A stretch of 64,000 nucleotides of DNA from Palaemon carinicauda (Eukaryota; Arthropoda; Malacostraca; Decapoda; Palaemonidae): assembly GCF_036898095.1 (NCBI RefSeq), contig NC_090766.1, positions 32,224,327-32,288,326 of the forward strand, given 5' to 3'. This document shows, in pieces, positions 31,767 to 41,280 of the stretch (position 1 is its first letter; the number at the start of each line of letters is the position of its first letter). The notes under the pieces were generated by a model that saw only the letters and a list, made by a program, of their open reading frames with translations, had not been told where the DNA came from and ran no database searches. A program made the translations under genes and the position numbers.

Positions 31767-32870
31767 CCGTATATACTCGTGTAATATTCGACTTCCTGTA
31801 ATGTTCGACTCCCCTATTTTACCTTCAAAATCATGAATTCATCATATACCTCATGTAATGTTGGAGTCTTGATTTTGGCAGTAGGCTAGAGGTCTTTTAT
31901 CTCCAGCATACCATAATTACCAATAAAGTAAAGGTTATGCCTAAGTGCGACAAACAAATGTATAAAACAAATCGGAGCACCTAAATACTAACATCTGTTT
32001 ACAATAACAATTGAGTATTCAGCGTACATTTTCTAGCGAACACTTTAGTTGCAAACAGACGATTATCATCACCGCCTAATAGCTTTCAAAAACAAGCAAA
32101 CACTACAAGTAGCAAACAAAATTAGTTCATCGTTTTGAGTAACAAATTACCATTACCGGTAATTGCAGGTAATTACCGTAATTATAATTACCCGTTATGC
32201 TAATCATTTTTTTTCCTCACAATATATATGAATAAGAATTTACTCATAACCTATCAAGATGTCTACCAAGAAATATAAAAAGATTACTGAAAAATTCAAG
32301 CTTCAAGTTATTGCAGCCGCTGTCCACTGAAACGACAAATAACGTTCAAGCCGTAAAAATGTTTGGAGTTACCGAAACTAGCGTTCGAACTTGGAGAAAA
32401 AAAAAAGTGGATTCAATTAAGAAAATTTTTTGCGGTTTATTATTAATATTAATTAATATACCATAACAAGTAAAATAAAATGAGCCTAATTTTTTCATTA
32501 ACCATATCACGTTATAACATACGCAACCCGACAGTTTGCTAGCTTCATACCTGCTGTGTTATGGTAAAGTCATTACTCGTAGCGGAAAAAAACTATTTAT
32601 GATGGTTTAGGAAATAAAATCCATGCTAATAATATGCCTGGTGTTAAATGAACATGGTTAGTACTGTATATATAGGCCTAGCCTATGTTTACCTACCGGG
32701 GTAGGTAGCATAGCCTCGGGTAATGTTCGCGTAGGCCTAGCTTACGTTTACCTACCGGTAGGCCAGAAATTTTTACTTTTTCAAATATATATCTCGTGTA
32801 ATGTTCGACCCTTACTTTTTTAACTGAAAAATAGGCCTTCAAAAATCGAACATTACACGAGTATATACGG
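31767..32870 (+). mobile_element. pogo/Tigger-like DNA transposon remnant with TA target duplication
   Basis: Terminal inverted repeats 'ccgtatatactcgtgtaat' (31767) and its reverse complement ending 'gagtatatacgg' (32870) are flanked by TA on both sides. Subterminal copies of 'gtaatgttcga' occur at about 31798 and 32798. The interior contains the start of a transposase with a CENP-B/Psq-type helix-turn-helix, then a long AT-rich stretch without coding capacity. It is a non-autonomous derivative of a pogo-group element. Confidence 0.8.
32259..32425 (+). pseudogene. Transposase N-terminal helix-turn-helix remnant (CENP-B/Psq type)
   Basis: The frame from ATG at 32259 gives MSTKKYKKITEKFKLQVIAA, the usual first helix of pogo-group transposases. 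One base shift at about 32328 leads into NNVQAVKMFGVTETSVRTWR, the recognition helix region, then Lys-rich residues. The DDE catalytic domain is absent: the reading frame collapses into AT-rich DNA after 32430. Within the family this domain binds the element ends. Confidence 0.7.
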
Positions 32871-32977
32871 TATATATATAGCCAGATGAAATCTTTTGAA
32901 AGGAAATGGCCTTATGGTCCAATATTGCCTAGATCATAAAATAAAATTGATTTAAAGATAATAATAAGACATTTTAC

Positions 32978-33083
32978 CTGTTCTAACTGATATTTTTGTA
33001 GCTATCATACGACCACCTAATACTCCCAAACCGGTACACAAGAAGTGACCTAATAGTCCTCCAACGATCACACCATAGACATC
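32978..33083 (-). CDS. TMEM165: TMEM165/GDT1-family transporter, internal exon
   Basis: The acceptor 'tttgttttcag' ends at 33084 and the donor 'acag|gtaaaatg' follows 32978. The 106-bp exon encodes 35 residues beginning DVYGVIVGGLLGHFLCTGLG and ending GGRMIATKISVRT plus one base. It matches TMEM165 (human DPYGVAVGGTVGHCLCTGLA...GGRMIAQKISVRT) nearly residue for residue, covering the penultimate transmembrane helix and the luminal/cytosolic loop. Entry phase 0 and exit phase 1 agree with the neighbouring exons 34424-34609 and 22525-22589. No stop or frameshift, so the gene looks functional here. Confidence 0.95.
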
Positions 33084-33099
33084 CTGAAAACAAATAAAA

Positions 33100-33857
33100 A
33101 AAAGTATTATACAAAGGCAATTACAACATTCAAGCAATACTTCAACATTATGAAACATGAAAAGCTAATACAGTATAGTACTAGTTTTCTACCTTTAGCC
33201 ATGAACAGGGGCTGTTAATACATTATTCTATAATCAAACAGTAACTGCTATTATTACTAAAATTACAATTCATACATTTTTATTCTATCACAATATCTGA
33301 TTGGCTATTCTGCTTGTTACACGGTCTTCAAAGGCGTGTGCATAAATCTCCTCGGCATCTTGGATAAAAATGAAAATCCTTTAAGGGCTAGAACATATTC
33401 CCATATTCGATTACCAATTATATCAACATCCCAACCAAAGTCTTTAACATCATTCATATTAGCGGGTGAGGGGGACCACTTTAAAAAAAAAAAATTATGA
33501 AGTTCTTGAAGTGGACATCTCATCGGCACACGTAACAGAGAAAACTTCTAAACTAAAAGTATCACCTCACACACACAATTAGGTGGTCCAATTTATTCCT
33601 TCTGGATTAGAAACAGCTATGAGCTTCAAGAATATTCATTGAAATGATTTTATCTAAATGGAATACCTATAAAATTTGAATGGACTTCTAAGTAAACTTT
33701 GTATAATTAATGATAAAATACCAGAGAAATCTATGTCAGAGGGAGGATATGAGGCTAAAGTTGGGAATAGGATAAAAGCAGCTTAGGGGAAGTGGAGAGA
33801 GCTAGCAGGAATGGTATGTGATTAGAAAATGCCAATCAAGATAAAGTCAATGTCTAT
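33100..33857. other. TMEM165 intron, unique sequence
   Basis: AT-rich intronic sequence between exons 32978-33083 and 34424-34609. No repeat or exon recognised apart from the elements listed from 33858 on. Confidence 0.5.
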
Positions 33858-34126
33858 ATTATTATTATTATTATTATTACTTGCTAAGCTACAACGCTAG
33901 TTAGAAAAGCAGGATGCTATAAGTCCAGGGGCTCCAAAAGGAAAAATAGCCAAATGAGGAAAGGAAAAAAGGAAAGTAAAATATTCTAAGAAAAGTAACA
34001 ACATTAAAATGAATATCTCCTGTACAAACTATAAAAACTTGAACAAAACAAGAGGAAGAGAAATAAGATACAATAGTGTGATCAAGTGTACCCTAAAGCA
34101 AGAGAACTCTAACTCAAGACAGTGGA
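33858..34126 (+). repeat. Dispersed decapod-type repeat, long version
   Basis: Starts with (ATT)n, then 'gctaagctacaacgctag', 'gcaggatgctataagtcc' and 'ggggctccaaaagg', and continues with the downstream body ('tgtacaaactataaaaactt', 'agtgtaccctaaagcaagag') also seen at 58590-58830. It runs directly into LINE sequence at about 34127. Confidence 0.8.
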
Positions 34127-34365
34127 AGACTGTAATAAGACCAGTATTAATGTATGGATTGGAAACTTGGGCTCTAAGACTGAAAGAGGAAATGGAAACC
34201 AAGAGAACAGACATGAGAATACTGAGGTGGATTATGGGAATATCACTGCTTGAAAGACTTGAAAATTAGATGGCAAGATAGGGTGAAGGATGATATAGGG
34301 AGAAGAAGTTTGATGGAAGAGGATCATATTGATAGAAGGAATTGGCAACTAGACAACCAACTCCT
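34127..34365 (+). pseudogene. RTE-like LINE reverse transcriptase C-terminal fragment
   Basis: The plus frame gives VIRPVLMYGLETWALRLKEE followed by MRILRWIMGISLLERL, the C-terminal signature of RTE-type and related LINE proteins. After a stop, a shifted frame continues with RWQDRVKDDIGRRSLMEEDH and DRRNWQL, again as in intact elements, with the intervening part deleted. Less than a tenth of the original protein remains. It ends about 60 bp from TMEM165 exon 34424-34609. Confidence 0.7.
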
Positions 34366-34423
34366 TAATGCAGAGATGATGGTAGGAAAGAAGACAAGGG
34401 AAATCTAGAAGAGGACAACTTAC

Positions 34424-34609
34424 CTCCCTTGCTGCCATAACAACAGTAGCAATTTGGGATCGATCGCCCCATTCGGCAAGGAAAGTTAAGGTAAGAGCTT
34501 GCCAAAAGATACGGGAAACCACAGTTAAGATTCGACCTAGAATCTTGTTACGCTTCGGTCCTCTTCCTCTCATTCCAGCTCCGCCCTCCTCAAGAGGTTC
34601 CTTTTGAAG
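34424..34609 (-). CDS. TMEM165: TMEM165/GDT1-family transporter, exon with the EWGDRS motif
   Basis: An acceptor ('cttctctcccctcag') ends at 34610 and a donor ('gag|gtaagttg') follows 34424. The 186-bp exon, phase 0 at both ends, encodes 62 residues: an acidic then basic cytosolic linker (LQKEPLEEGGAGMRGRGPKR) and IFWQALTLTFLAEWGDRSQI. The E-x-G-D-(K/R)-(S/T) motif is the UPF0016 family hallmark and forms part of the cation path; human TMEM165 has FVQALTLTFLAEWGDRSQ. The second copy of the motif, nearer the N-terminus, is outside the window. Immediately downstream in the message is exon 32978-33083. Confidence 0.96.
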
Positions 34610-35179
34610 CTGAGGGGAGAGAAGAGAAAAGCACATTAATAGCTGTCCATCTTGTGAAATAAAATTTGCAGGCAATGCATATGACGGTTAATGTAAAGAG
34701 ATCGGGATAAATAAAAGGATTATGAAAACAGGTAACACAAAAGTATGGCAAAATTAAAGTAATTTAAATTGGTAATCTGAGTATATGTATAGTTTAAAAA
34801 AAACAGAATTTTCTTTAAATAATCATACCGAGACAAGTATGGGATATCTTATTCAAAAGTGAAACTACAATTTACAAATCACAAGTATCAAGAAGAACAA
34901 AAAAATATATCTTAACAACTCCCACATAAAAGACAGCATTCCTTTAAAAAAAAGAAACTGTTTTTTGTGATTAAATAAGCTATAAAACAAAAATCAAATA
35001 TATACATTACATCATTGGCTATAACAGTTATTTTCTATGACAAAATAAACAATGTGTAATATGAATACACCACAAAAATAGTAAAAGATCCGAATAGAAC
35101 AACGAAACAATTACTGCCTATAGTAAACAAAGCACAAAGCAGTTCCTATACAAAAGTCCCAAAGCAAAAAAAAAAAAGG
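34610..35179. other. TMEM165 intron, unique AT-rich sequence
   Basis: No exon or repeat seen in this part of the intron between exons 38525-38560 and 34424-34609. Confidence 0.45.
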
Positions 35180-35415
35180 GATTTTGACGTAAGAAAAATC
35201 TATTTTTGGGTGAGATAGCAATGTCGTCCTGATGGAAGTTCCTTCTGGCAACTTCGACAGTATAACATTTCTGCGATTGATATTACAAGAGAATTACCGT
35301 CAGGTATCACGGGGTTCCAACCCCCGGAAACCACTACCCGAAGATATCGTGTATAATCAGGGACGTATCCTAAGATAACCATAGATATCTGCACCCCAAA
35401 CAGACCTTACCTAGT
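35180..35415. repeat. Dispersed repeat, related to 61440-61655
   Basis: Shares 'tgtcgtcctgatggaag', 'atatcg...aatcaggg(g)acgtat' and 'atctgcacccc' in the same order with 61440-61655. The 'gtaagaaaaatctatttttg' start resembles DIRS termini, but no RT or recombinase is attached, so its class is open. Confidence 0.6.
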
Positions 35416-35606
35416 CTCATCCACTAAGGGGAGGGATAGATAAGGAGCTGTTACACATCCTATCACCTTCAAGTGCCCCTATACGTTCCAGCTTCTCATT
35501 CCTTCGAACGCAGCTGATGGCTACAGTTCGGTTGATTTATGTGGGTGCCTTTTTTGCAGTTTTTGAAGAATAATAGTGTGTGTGTATTAAGTAATATATT
35601 AACAGA

Positions 35607-35950
35607 TTGTATTTTAGGGAAAAGTTATACCTATATTCTAAAGGTATCTATCCCTTAGGTAGATTAAAAACATAATTAAATGAACTGAAAAATATATTTT
35701 AACAAAACATTACATAAATAAATGAGCTGAAAAAAAATATTTCAACAAAGCATTTCATAATTAAATGAACTGAAAAAAATATTATAACAAAACATTAATT
35801 GAAAATGACAAAACTTGTGTAATAAAAAACTATTTTAGGGAAAAATTATATCCATATTTTAAAGGTATCTATCCCTTTGATATTTAAAAGTATGATGAAA
35901 TGAAGAAACTGAAAATATTCTTTTTTTAACAAAACATTCGTTGAAAATTA
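35607..35950. repeat. Tandem duplication with period of about 220 bp
   Basis: 'ttttagggaaaagttatacc' near 35611 and 'ttttagggaaaaattatatc' near 35832 start two related segments, both continuing with 'aaaggtatctatcccttt', Lys-rich A tracts and 'taacaaaacatt'. The inner 'aactgaaaaa...aacaaaacatt' motif recurs about five times. Confidence 0.7.
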
Positions 35951-36069
35951 AAAAACTTTTAGTACCTTACAATTTATGTACGAGTAATTAATGATTAATT
36001 AATTAACCTGCTGATAAAATATATCTCTAAAGATACCTCCTCTTCATACCAGGTAAACATGGATTTTTC

Positions 36070-36378
36070 TTGCCTTTAGAAGAATTCATGTTTAAAACAA
36101 TATCCCAAAATAGGGAGTTTCTGGGTGGGTACACAAAAAACAAATTCAAACTGTTGGAACCTAGATTTATGTCTACTTTAGGCTCCAGAGCCTTTAAATA
36201 TGTGGCCCGGAGACTATATAATAAGCTCCCACGAAACATTCGAATGATTGAAGACATTAAGGCTTTCAAGAAGAAACTGAAGACACTCCTATTTCAAGAG
36301 TACTTTGACAGTGACGATTTAACATTAAATGAACAATACGCGATAGGAAACGTTAAATACTCTGAACGAACAAGGTAA
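36070..36378 (+). pseudogene. CR1/L2-like LINE C-terminal fragment
   Basis: A 102-codon frame encodes SRAFKYVARRLYNKLPRNIR followed by DIKAFKKKLKTLLFQEYF, which is the C-terminal signature of non-LTR retrotransposon proteins (F..aa..lWN.LP..ir.....FK..LK..LF). The stop at 36376-36378 is followed by a GC-richer stretch ('cggggttcccctgctgtg') that may be the element's 3' UTR. Upstream RT domains are missing, so it is a 5'-truncated relic in a TMEM165 intron, on the opposite strand. Confidence 0.6.
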
Positions 36379-36699
36379 AACGACAGTGGAGGTCCTGTAG
36401 AGAGCGGGGTTCCCCTGCTGTGTGGTACCGGAAAAGCAGCCATCAAAGTAAAGTACAGTGAAAGTAAAATCTAATTTTAGATGAAAGGATTCACAGCTAA
36501 TAATGAGTGGAGCTACAAAATTATTCTTCATATTAGCAGTGGTATATCTACAGCTTACTCCAGACAGTAGAATCTTAAATCTATATGAAATCATTAACTC
36601 CCAATTCCTTGTTAGTAAACCCTCATACCTGAAAACGCTTACTATTCCTTCATTAAGGATTAATTCGTTTAAGACTGGTCTTCATTAATATAAAATTAA

Positions 36700-37679
36700 A
36701 TTATAAATAAATGAGATGAAATGGTATTTGCCAGTATTATATATCAATATTACCAATGGCCATAATTTGGTTGTTGGCATTAATACAAAATAAAATACTC
36801 ATAGGCATAAATTTCTGACAGTTTTAATGTCATGCAGAAAATTAAAAAGTCAATTTTTAAAATCTTCTAACTCTAATTCAATATATCTTTTGCAACAAGG
36901 TCTAATGGGCACGTATAACTATTTGGACGAGAAAACAAGACAATACATGTGAGCTAACGCTAGCTATCAATATTCGTAAATATTCTGATTATGTACAAGA
37001 CTAAATATGCTTAAAAAAATAGATATTTGAAAGATTAACATATACCATACATACTGTATATACACTGTATGGATCTATGAGAAAATACTACATGTTAAGT
37101 TCATGCTACTTATCAGACTTGAGGAAAGCAGTTCAATCAAAATGTGTAAAATACAGAATTTCTGTGAACTTCAAATCCTAAAACACATTTTGCCCTTAAT
37201 GGAACAATAATTATATTGTACACAAGAATATTTTCAATTTGTTGAGCAGAGGTTTCCAAAAGAACTTATAAAACTGACATACTCCAATCAACCAGAAATA
37301 AGCTGCACTCAACATTACCTTTATAAAACATGTACTATCCAGTACCCTAGTGTTTTTAGTGTTTGTGTTTTTTATTTATATTTCTAAAAAGGTCCTCAAC
37401 TTAGAAACATTTGGAGATAAAACACAAATTCAGCTGAAATCATAAATCTCAGATATTTTATCAAAACCTCAACGAAATTCTGTAATAAAATAATATCATA
37501 TTTAATGCAGTAAGCAAGACAATATTCGTAATATGAATGGGATTATTAGTTGAATTTTGCGGCTGAAAATTATAGGCCTGTGAGCTAGGTGAAGCCTACC
37601 CTAGGACAAAATTTAATAAAATTAGACTTGTTTTAATGTTGTTAATGTTTTAAAAATATTTTATTTCAATTGTCTATTA
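36700..37679. other. TMEM165 intron, AT-rich
   Basis: AT-rich stretch without recognised feature. Confidence 0.45.
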
Positions 37680-37803
37680 TTTCTTATATAGTTTATTTAT
37701 TTCCTTATTTCCTTTCCTCACTGTGCTATTTTTCTCCATTGGAGCCCTCGGGCTTATAGCATCTTGCTATTCCAACTAGGGTTGTAGCTTAGCTAATAAT
37801 AAT
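37680..37803 (-). repeat. Dispersed decapod-type repeat
   Basis: Reverse-complement copy: 'tttccttatttcctttcctc', 'ttggagccctcgggcttata', 'agggttgtagcttagctaat', ending in an (AAT)n tract. Confidence 0.85.
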
Positions 37804-38524
37804 AGTCATAACTTCTTGGAAACTATTAAGTTTATAACTTGAGGACTTTCTAAGTATCTGGAATGGAGGATGACTTTAAATCCTGAAACTGATGTCTCCT
37901 TTTTTTCTAATATAAAAATAAATAAACATACTGTATGTAGTTCCAAAAGTCTATCACATAGAAAAATAGTTACTGTATTTAAAACCATTTTGTATGTTAT
38001 CCTCTGCATACCCTATGACTAAGCACATATCATTCCTCCTACGCAAAAGATTCTATTAGAATATAAGGAGTTAAGAATATTTTCATTAGAATGAACATAA
38101 CCTTATCAATATGTTACTTTTTAGTTACCTAAATCTTTAACAGTTTCTAAAGAATGCTGGGAATAAAATTAAAATGAGTCACACTGTAGTTTTTGACATT
38201 TTCCTTAAATTTTACCACTTTCCATTATGTAATTGTATACCCTAACCTAAAATAATTCACTGTTCAAAATAGATAAAGGTATGTTCTGGTTATCATAATA
38301 AGGGAAAATATTCAAAATTAGATATTTTATCCAATATAGCTCCCATTACTTTTACAAAGATCATTGGTGCAGATTCAAAATTAGGCAACGTATAAAAGCA
38401 AAGGGGTTATGATGAGACCGATCTAAACTTTAAGAATGTCGCAAGGGGAAAACAAATCTTTTCATATTAACAGCAATATTCATATATTTCACAAGCAACT
38501 AATCAATCTTAAGCAGACACTCAC
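37804..38524. other. TMEM165 intron, unique AT-rich sequence
   Basis: Nothing recognised. Confidence 0.45.
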
Positions 38525-38560
38525 CGAAGCTTCATCACCACTGACTGTTTCCTGCTTGAA
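38525..38560 (-). CDS. TMEM165: Candidate TMEM165 36-bp microexon
   Basis: Flanked by an acceptor ('ttcactacttacag', ending at 38561) and donor ('tcg|gtgagtgt', after 38525). The 36 bp encode FKQETVSGDEAS, phase 0 at both ends, so inclusion adds 12 residues just before LQKEPLEEGG of exon 34424-34609 without changing frame. This acidic/polar content fits the variable cytosolic linker of TMEM165. No homologous sequence in the human protein is recalled, so it may be lineage-specific or optional. It lies about 1 kb from DIRS copy D. Confidence 0.6.
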
Positions 38561-39561
38561 CTGTAAGTAGTGAACAAGGAAATCTAGAGAGACTCTCTGT
38601 CATTAAGATCCTTACTCAAAAAGAGACAAATCCTTAAAAAACATAACATTTCAAGTTTACTATAATTCCTTATTTCCCAAACTTTAAAAGGTACTGTATA
38701 TACTATACAAGTAGCAAACATCTAATACAAGGCTTTATTTCATATATTATGAAATCTACTTAAACATTTAATAATACGGTGTATACATTTGAAAGTCAGT
38801 CAACGACTTATGCTAGCAACCAAACTCAAAAACATCTAAAGATTGTAGAGTATTATCCAATCTAAAAATTAATGTAAATTTTGATCCAAAAGAATAAAGT
38901 CCACCATCTGCATGACTACAAATGAGGCAGTTGTGCGCGATTTGGTTTCCAATCTTTATTCATCAATACAAAGTCAACCAACTTTCTTTGCTCTGACTGG
39001 TTTATAAATGTGACTGTTTCCAATTTTACCCTTAAAACCTTAAAACTTTCTTTAATTCCCATTATGATTGGAAGGTTTCTGTTCAAGCTCAGGAAAAGAA
39101 GAGAAATACAGGGAGAAGAGTAACGAAGATTTAAACGAGACAAAGGAAATCAAAAGCTTAGTGTAGCAAATTAAATAAGATAAGACAGAAACTTAGGAGA
39201 TAAAGGTTTACCGATATACAGATGTTTAGAACAAAAAATACAATTGAACGTGTGCTGGAAGATTTTACGAAGACATGGGATCAATAACAAACTTTGTTAA
39301 GACAAAAAAAATAAAAGATGCTGGTTCTAAAGAAAATATACAGTACTCTGTCATCTATTCAAAAAATAATAAGAAAGCTTATCACGACATCCTAATATAA
39401 ACTACGATCTGTAGCAGAAGTGGCTTAGGATAACAGAATCCAAGTACAGAAATATCAAAAGGCTTAGCATTAACTAATATAGAATTTAAAGATGGATGTA
39501 GATTATTATTAGTTAAAAACCACTAAAATATTTGCTTAATATTCTTTTAAATCATTTTTAT
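38561..39561. other. TMEM165 intron up to DIRS copy D
   Basis: AT-rich, no recognised feature. The small minus-strand frame at 39143-38916 has no support. Confidence 0.4.
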
Positions 39562-39955
39562 ATCAAAAATTTTAAATAATTTTTATTTTTCCTAACATAC
39601 TTACCGAGAACTACCGTACTTTCTTTTAGGAGATCACTGGTTATCTCTCTCTGCCGACCAGAGTTTTGAATAGTTATCCCCCCGCTCCGCGCCCTCAGTA
39701 GCTTTACCCCCCGGCATCCAGGAATGTGCCCCGAGGGTAGGATTAAGGTAGGTCGCTTGCTAGTCGGGTCACCCTCCTCATTAAGTTCTATTGAATTAGC
39801 ATCATGCTAGAAGGGAAGAAGGCACTCGGGGAAGGAAGGGAGGGCCATTACCCGAAAGTAGTTCTCGGTAAGTATGTTAGGAAAAATAAAAATTATTTAA
39901 AATTTTTGATTTGTTCCAACACGAATACTTACCTCGAACTACTTTCTTTTAGGAG
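39562..39955 (-). repeat. 3' inverted terminal repeat and internal complementary region of DIRS copy D
   Basis: The repeat arm is the inverse of 45515-45690. The sense strand reads 'tcggtaagtatgttagg' close to the 3' end, a near-perfect 5' splice-site consensus. The internal complementary region spans about 39854-39955. Confidence 0.88.
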
Positions 39956-40270
39956 ACTTACACTTTAGGAGGCGGGAGTGCTAATCTGACCCACTGACCC
40001 GGCCGTGGAGGCCAACAGGCCTCTGGATAATGGGACCTACCAGAGAGCGGAAGCGAGGGTAACTATACAAAAATTCACGTTAGTGTCTAGGAACTCACCT
40101 TTTGAAAACTTCTTTTGACGTTCCTTCTCGACGTGTAGTCGTGAAGAATGTGTTATTTTCTGGGAACAGACAGTACTCCCCGAAGAGGCAAGTAAGCAAC
40201 TGGGTAGGAGGTAGGAAAACCGCACTTGTGCCTACCGGTCGCTAGTCTTGAATGCGCCTGGGGTTTACCG

Positions 40271-41280
40271 TTACACCGCTTGGAGGGCGGAGATGACTGT
40301 TCCAATGGAGTACCCGTCCAAGGATTTTCTTGAGTAGTCCTTGAGGTAGTGGGCAGTAAAGGTTGACTGGCTCGACCAAGTACCTGCTCGCAGAATCTGC
40401 CCTACTGCCATGTTTTTCTCAAAGGCTAAGGAGGTGCTCAGGCCCCTGATGTCATGAGGTCTGGGAGTGCCTGGCACCACTATGCCAGCTTCCTTGTAGG
40501 ATCTGGCGATAACCTGTTTCAACCAGAAGGAGATGGTGTTTTTGGAAACTTGTTTCTTATTAATACCTGTGGAAACGAAGAGGCTCTTGATATCCGGTCG
40601 GAGATGCGCTGTCCTTTCCAGGTATTTTCTAATTGTTCGCACTGGGCACAATTTTAAGTCTTCTGCATTACCTGCCTTAGGGATGGCAGGAATCGAGAAA
40701 CCTTCAAACCTCGGGTCCCAGACTGCTGGGTTCTGAATCTTGGCCACAAAAGAAGGTACGAACTTGAAGGATACTTCTTTCCACCCCTTTGAGTGAGAGA
40801 CGTCGTATGACAAACCATGGATCTCTCCCACTCTCTTAGCGGACGCCAAGGCCAGCAAGAAGACGGCCTTGAGGGAAAGGTCTTTGTCCATGATATCTTT
40901 CAAGGGCTCAAAGGGAGGACGACACAGCACCTTCAGGACCAAGGCTAAGTCCCACTGGGGCACTCTCCTCGCCTGAGGGGGGCAAGACTGCTCGAAGCTT
41001 TTGACAAGCATCGATGTGTCTCGAGGCCCCCAGGTCGATGCCCTTCAGGTGGAAGACTTGGCCTAAGGCAGCCCGAACTTCTTTTATGGCTGGGATTGAC
41101 ATCCCTACTTTGTCCCTGAGAAACACCAGAAACTCTGCTATGTTTGGGACAGAGGCCTTAAGAGGTCTATGTGCCTCTCAGCGCACTACTTTGTGAAGGA
41201 GGCCCATTTTGCCTGGTATATCGCGACTGACGACTTTCTCAGGTATAGCGACATTCTCTTAGCCGTGGAGGGAGAATAAC
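40271..41280 (-). pseudogene. Tyrosine recombinase of DIRS copy D, catalytic domain intact
   Basis: A 246-codon frame (41011-40271) carries the whole catalytic domain: KRVGEIHGLSYDVSHSKGW (first Arg), LKLCPVRTIRKYLERTAHLR, SKNTISFWLKQVIAR, the HxxR box HDIRGLSTSLAF and GTWSSQSTFTAHYLKDYSRK with the presumed nucleophilic Tyr, ending SIGTVISALQAV. The N-terminal DNA-binding part is in two other frames: VFLRDKVGMSIPAIKEVRAA (41126-41040) and RMSLYLRKSSVAIYQAKW (about 41255-41200), with two in-frame stops. The protein would join the circular cDNA to the genome; here only the catalytic half could be made. Confidence 0.85.

Noticed and set aside
36503..36688. Small secreted protein frame (plus strand)
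   Set aside because: It has a hydrophobic start but no splice or promoter support, lies in the 3' part of a LINE relic and is AT-rich by chance.
40271..41011. Phage or bacterial integrase gene, suggesting contamination
   Set aside because: The recombinase lies downstream of RT/RNase H in an element with inverted repeats and an internal complementary region; it is a DIRS recombinase, and the element sits between host exons.
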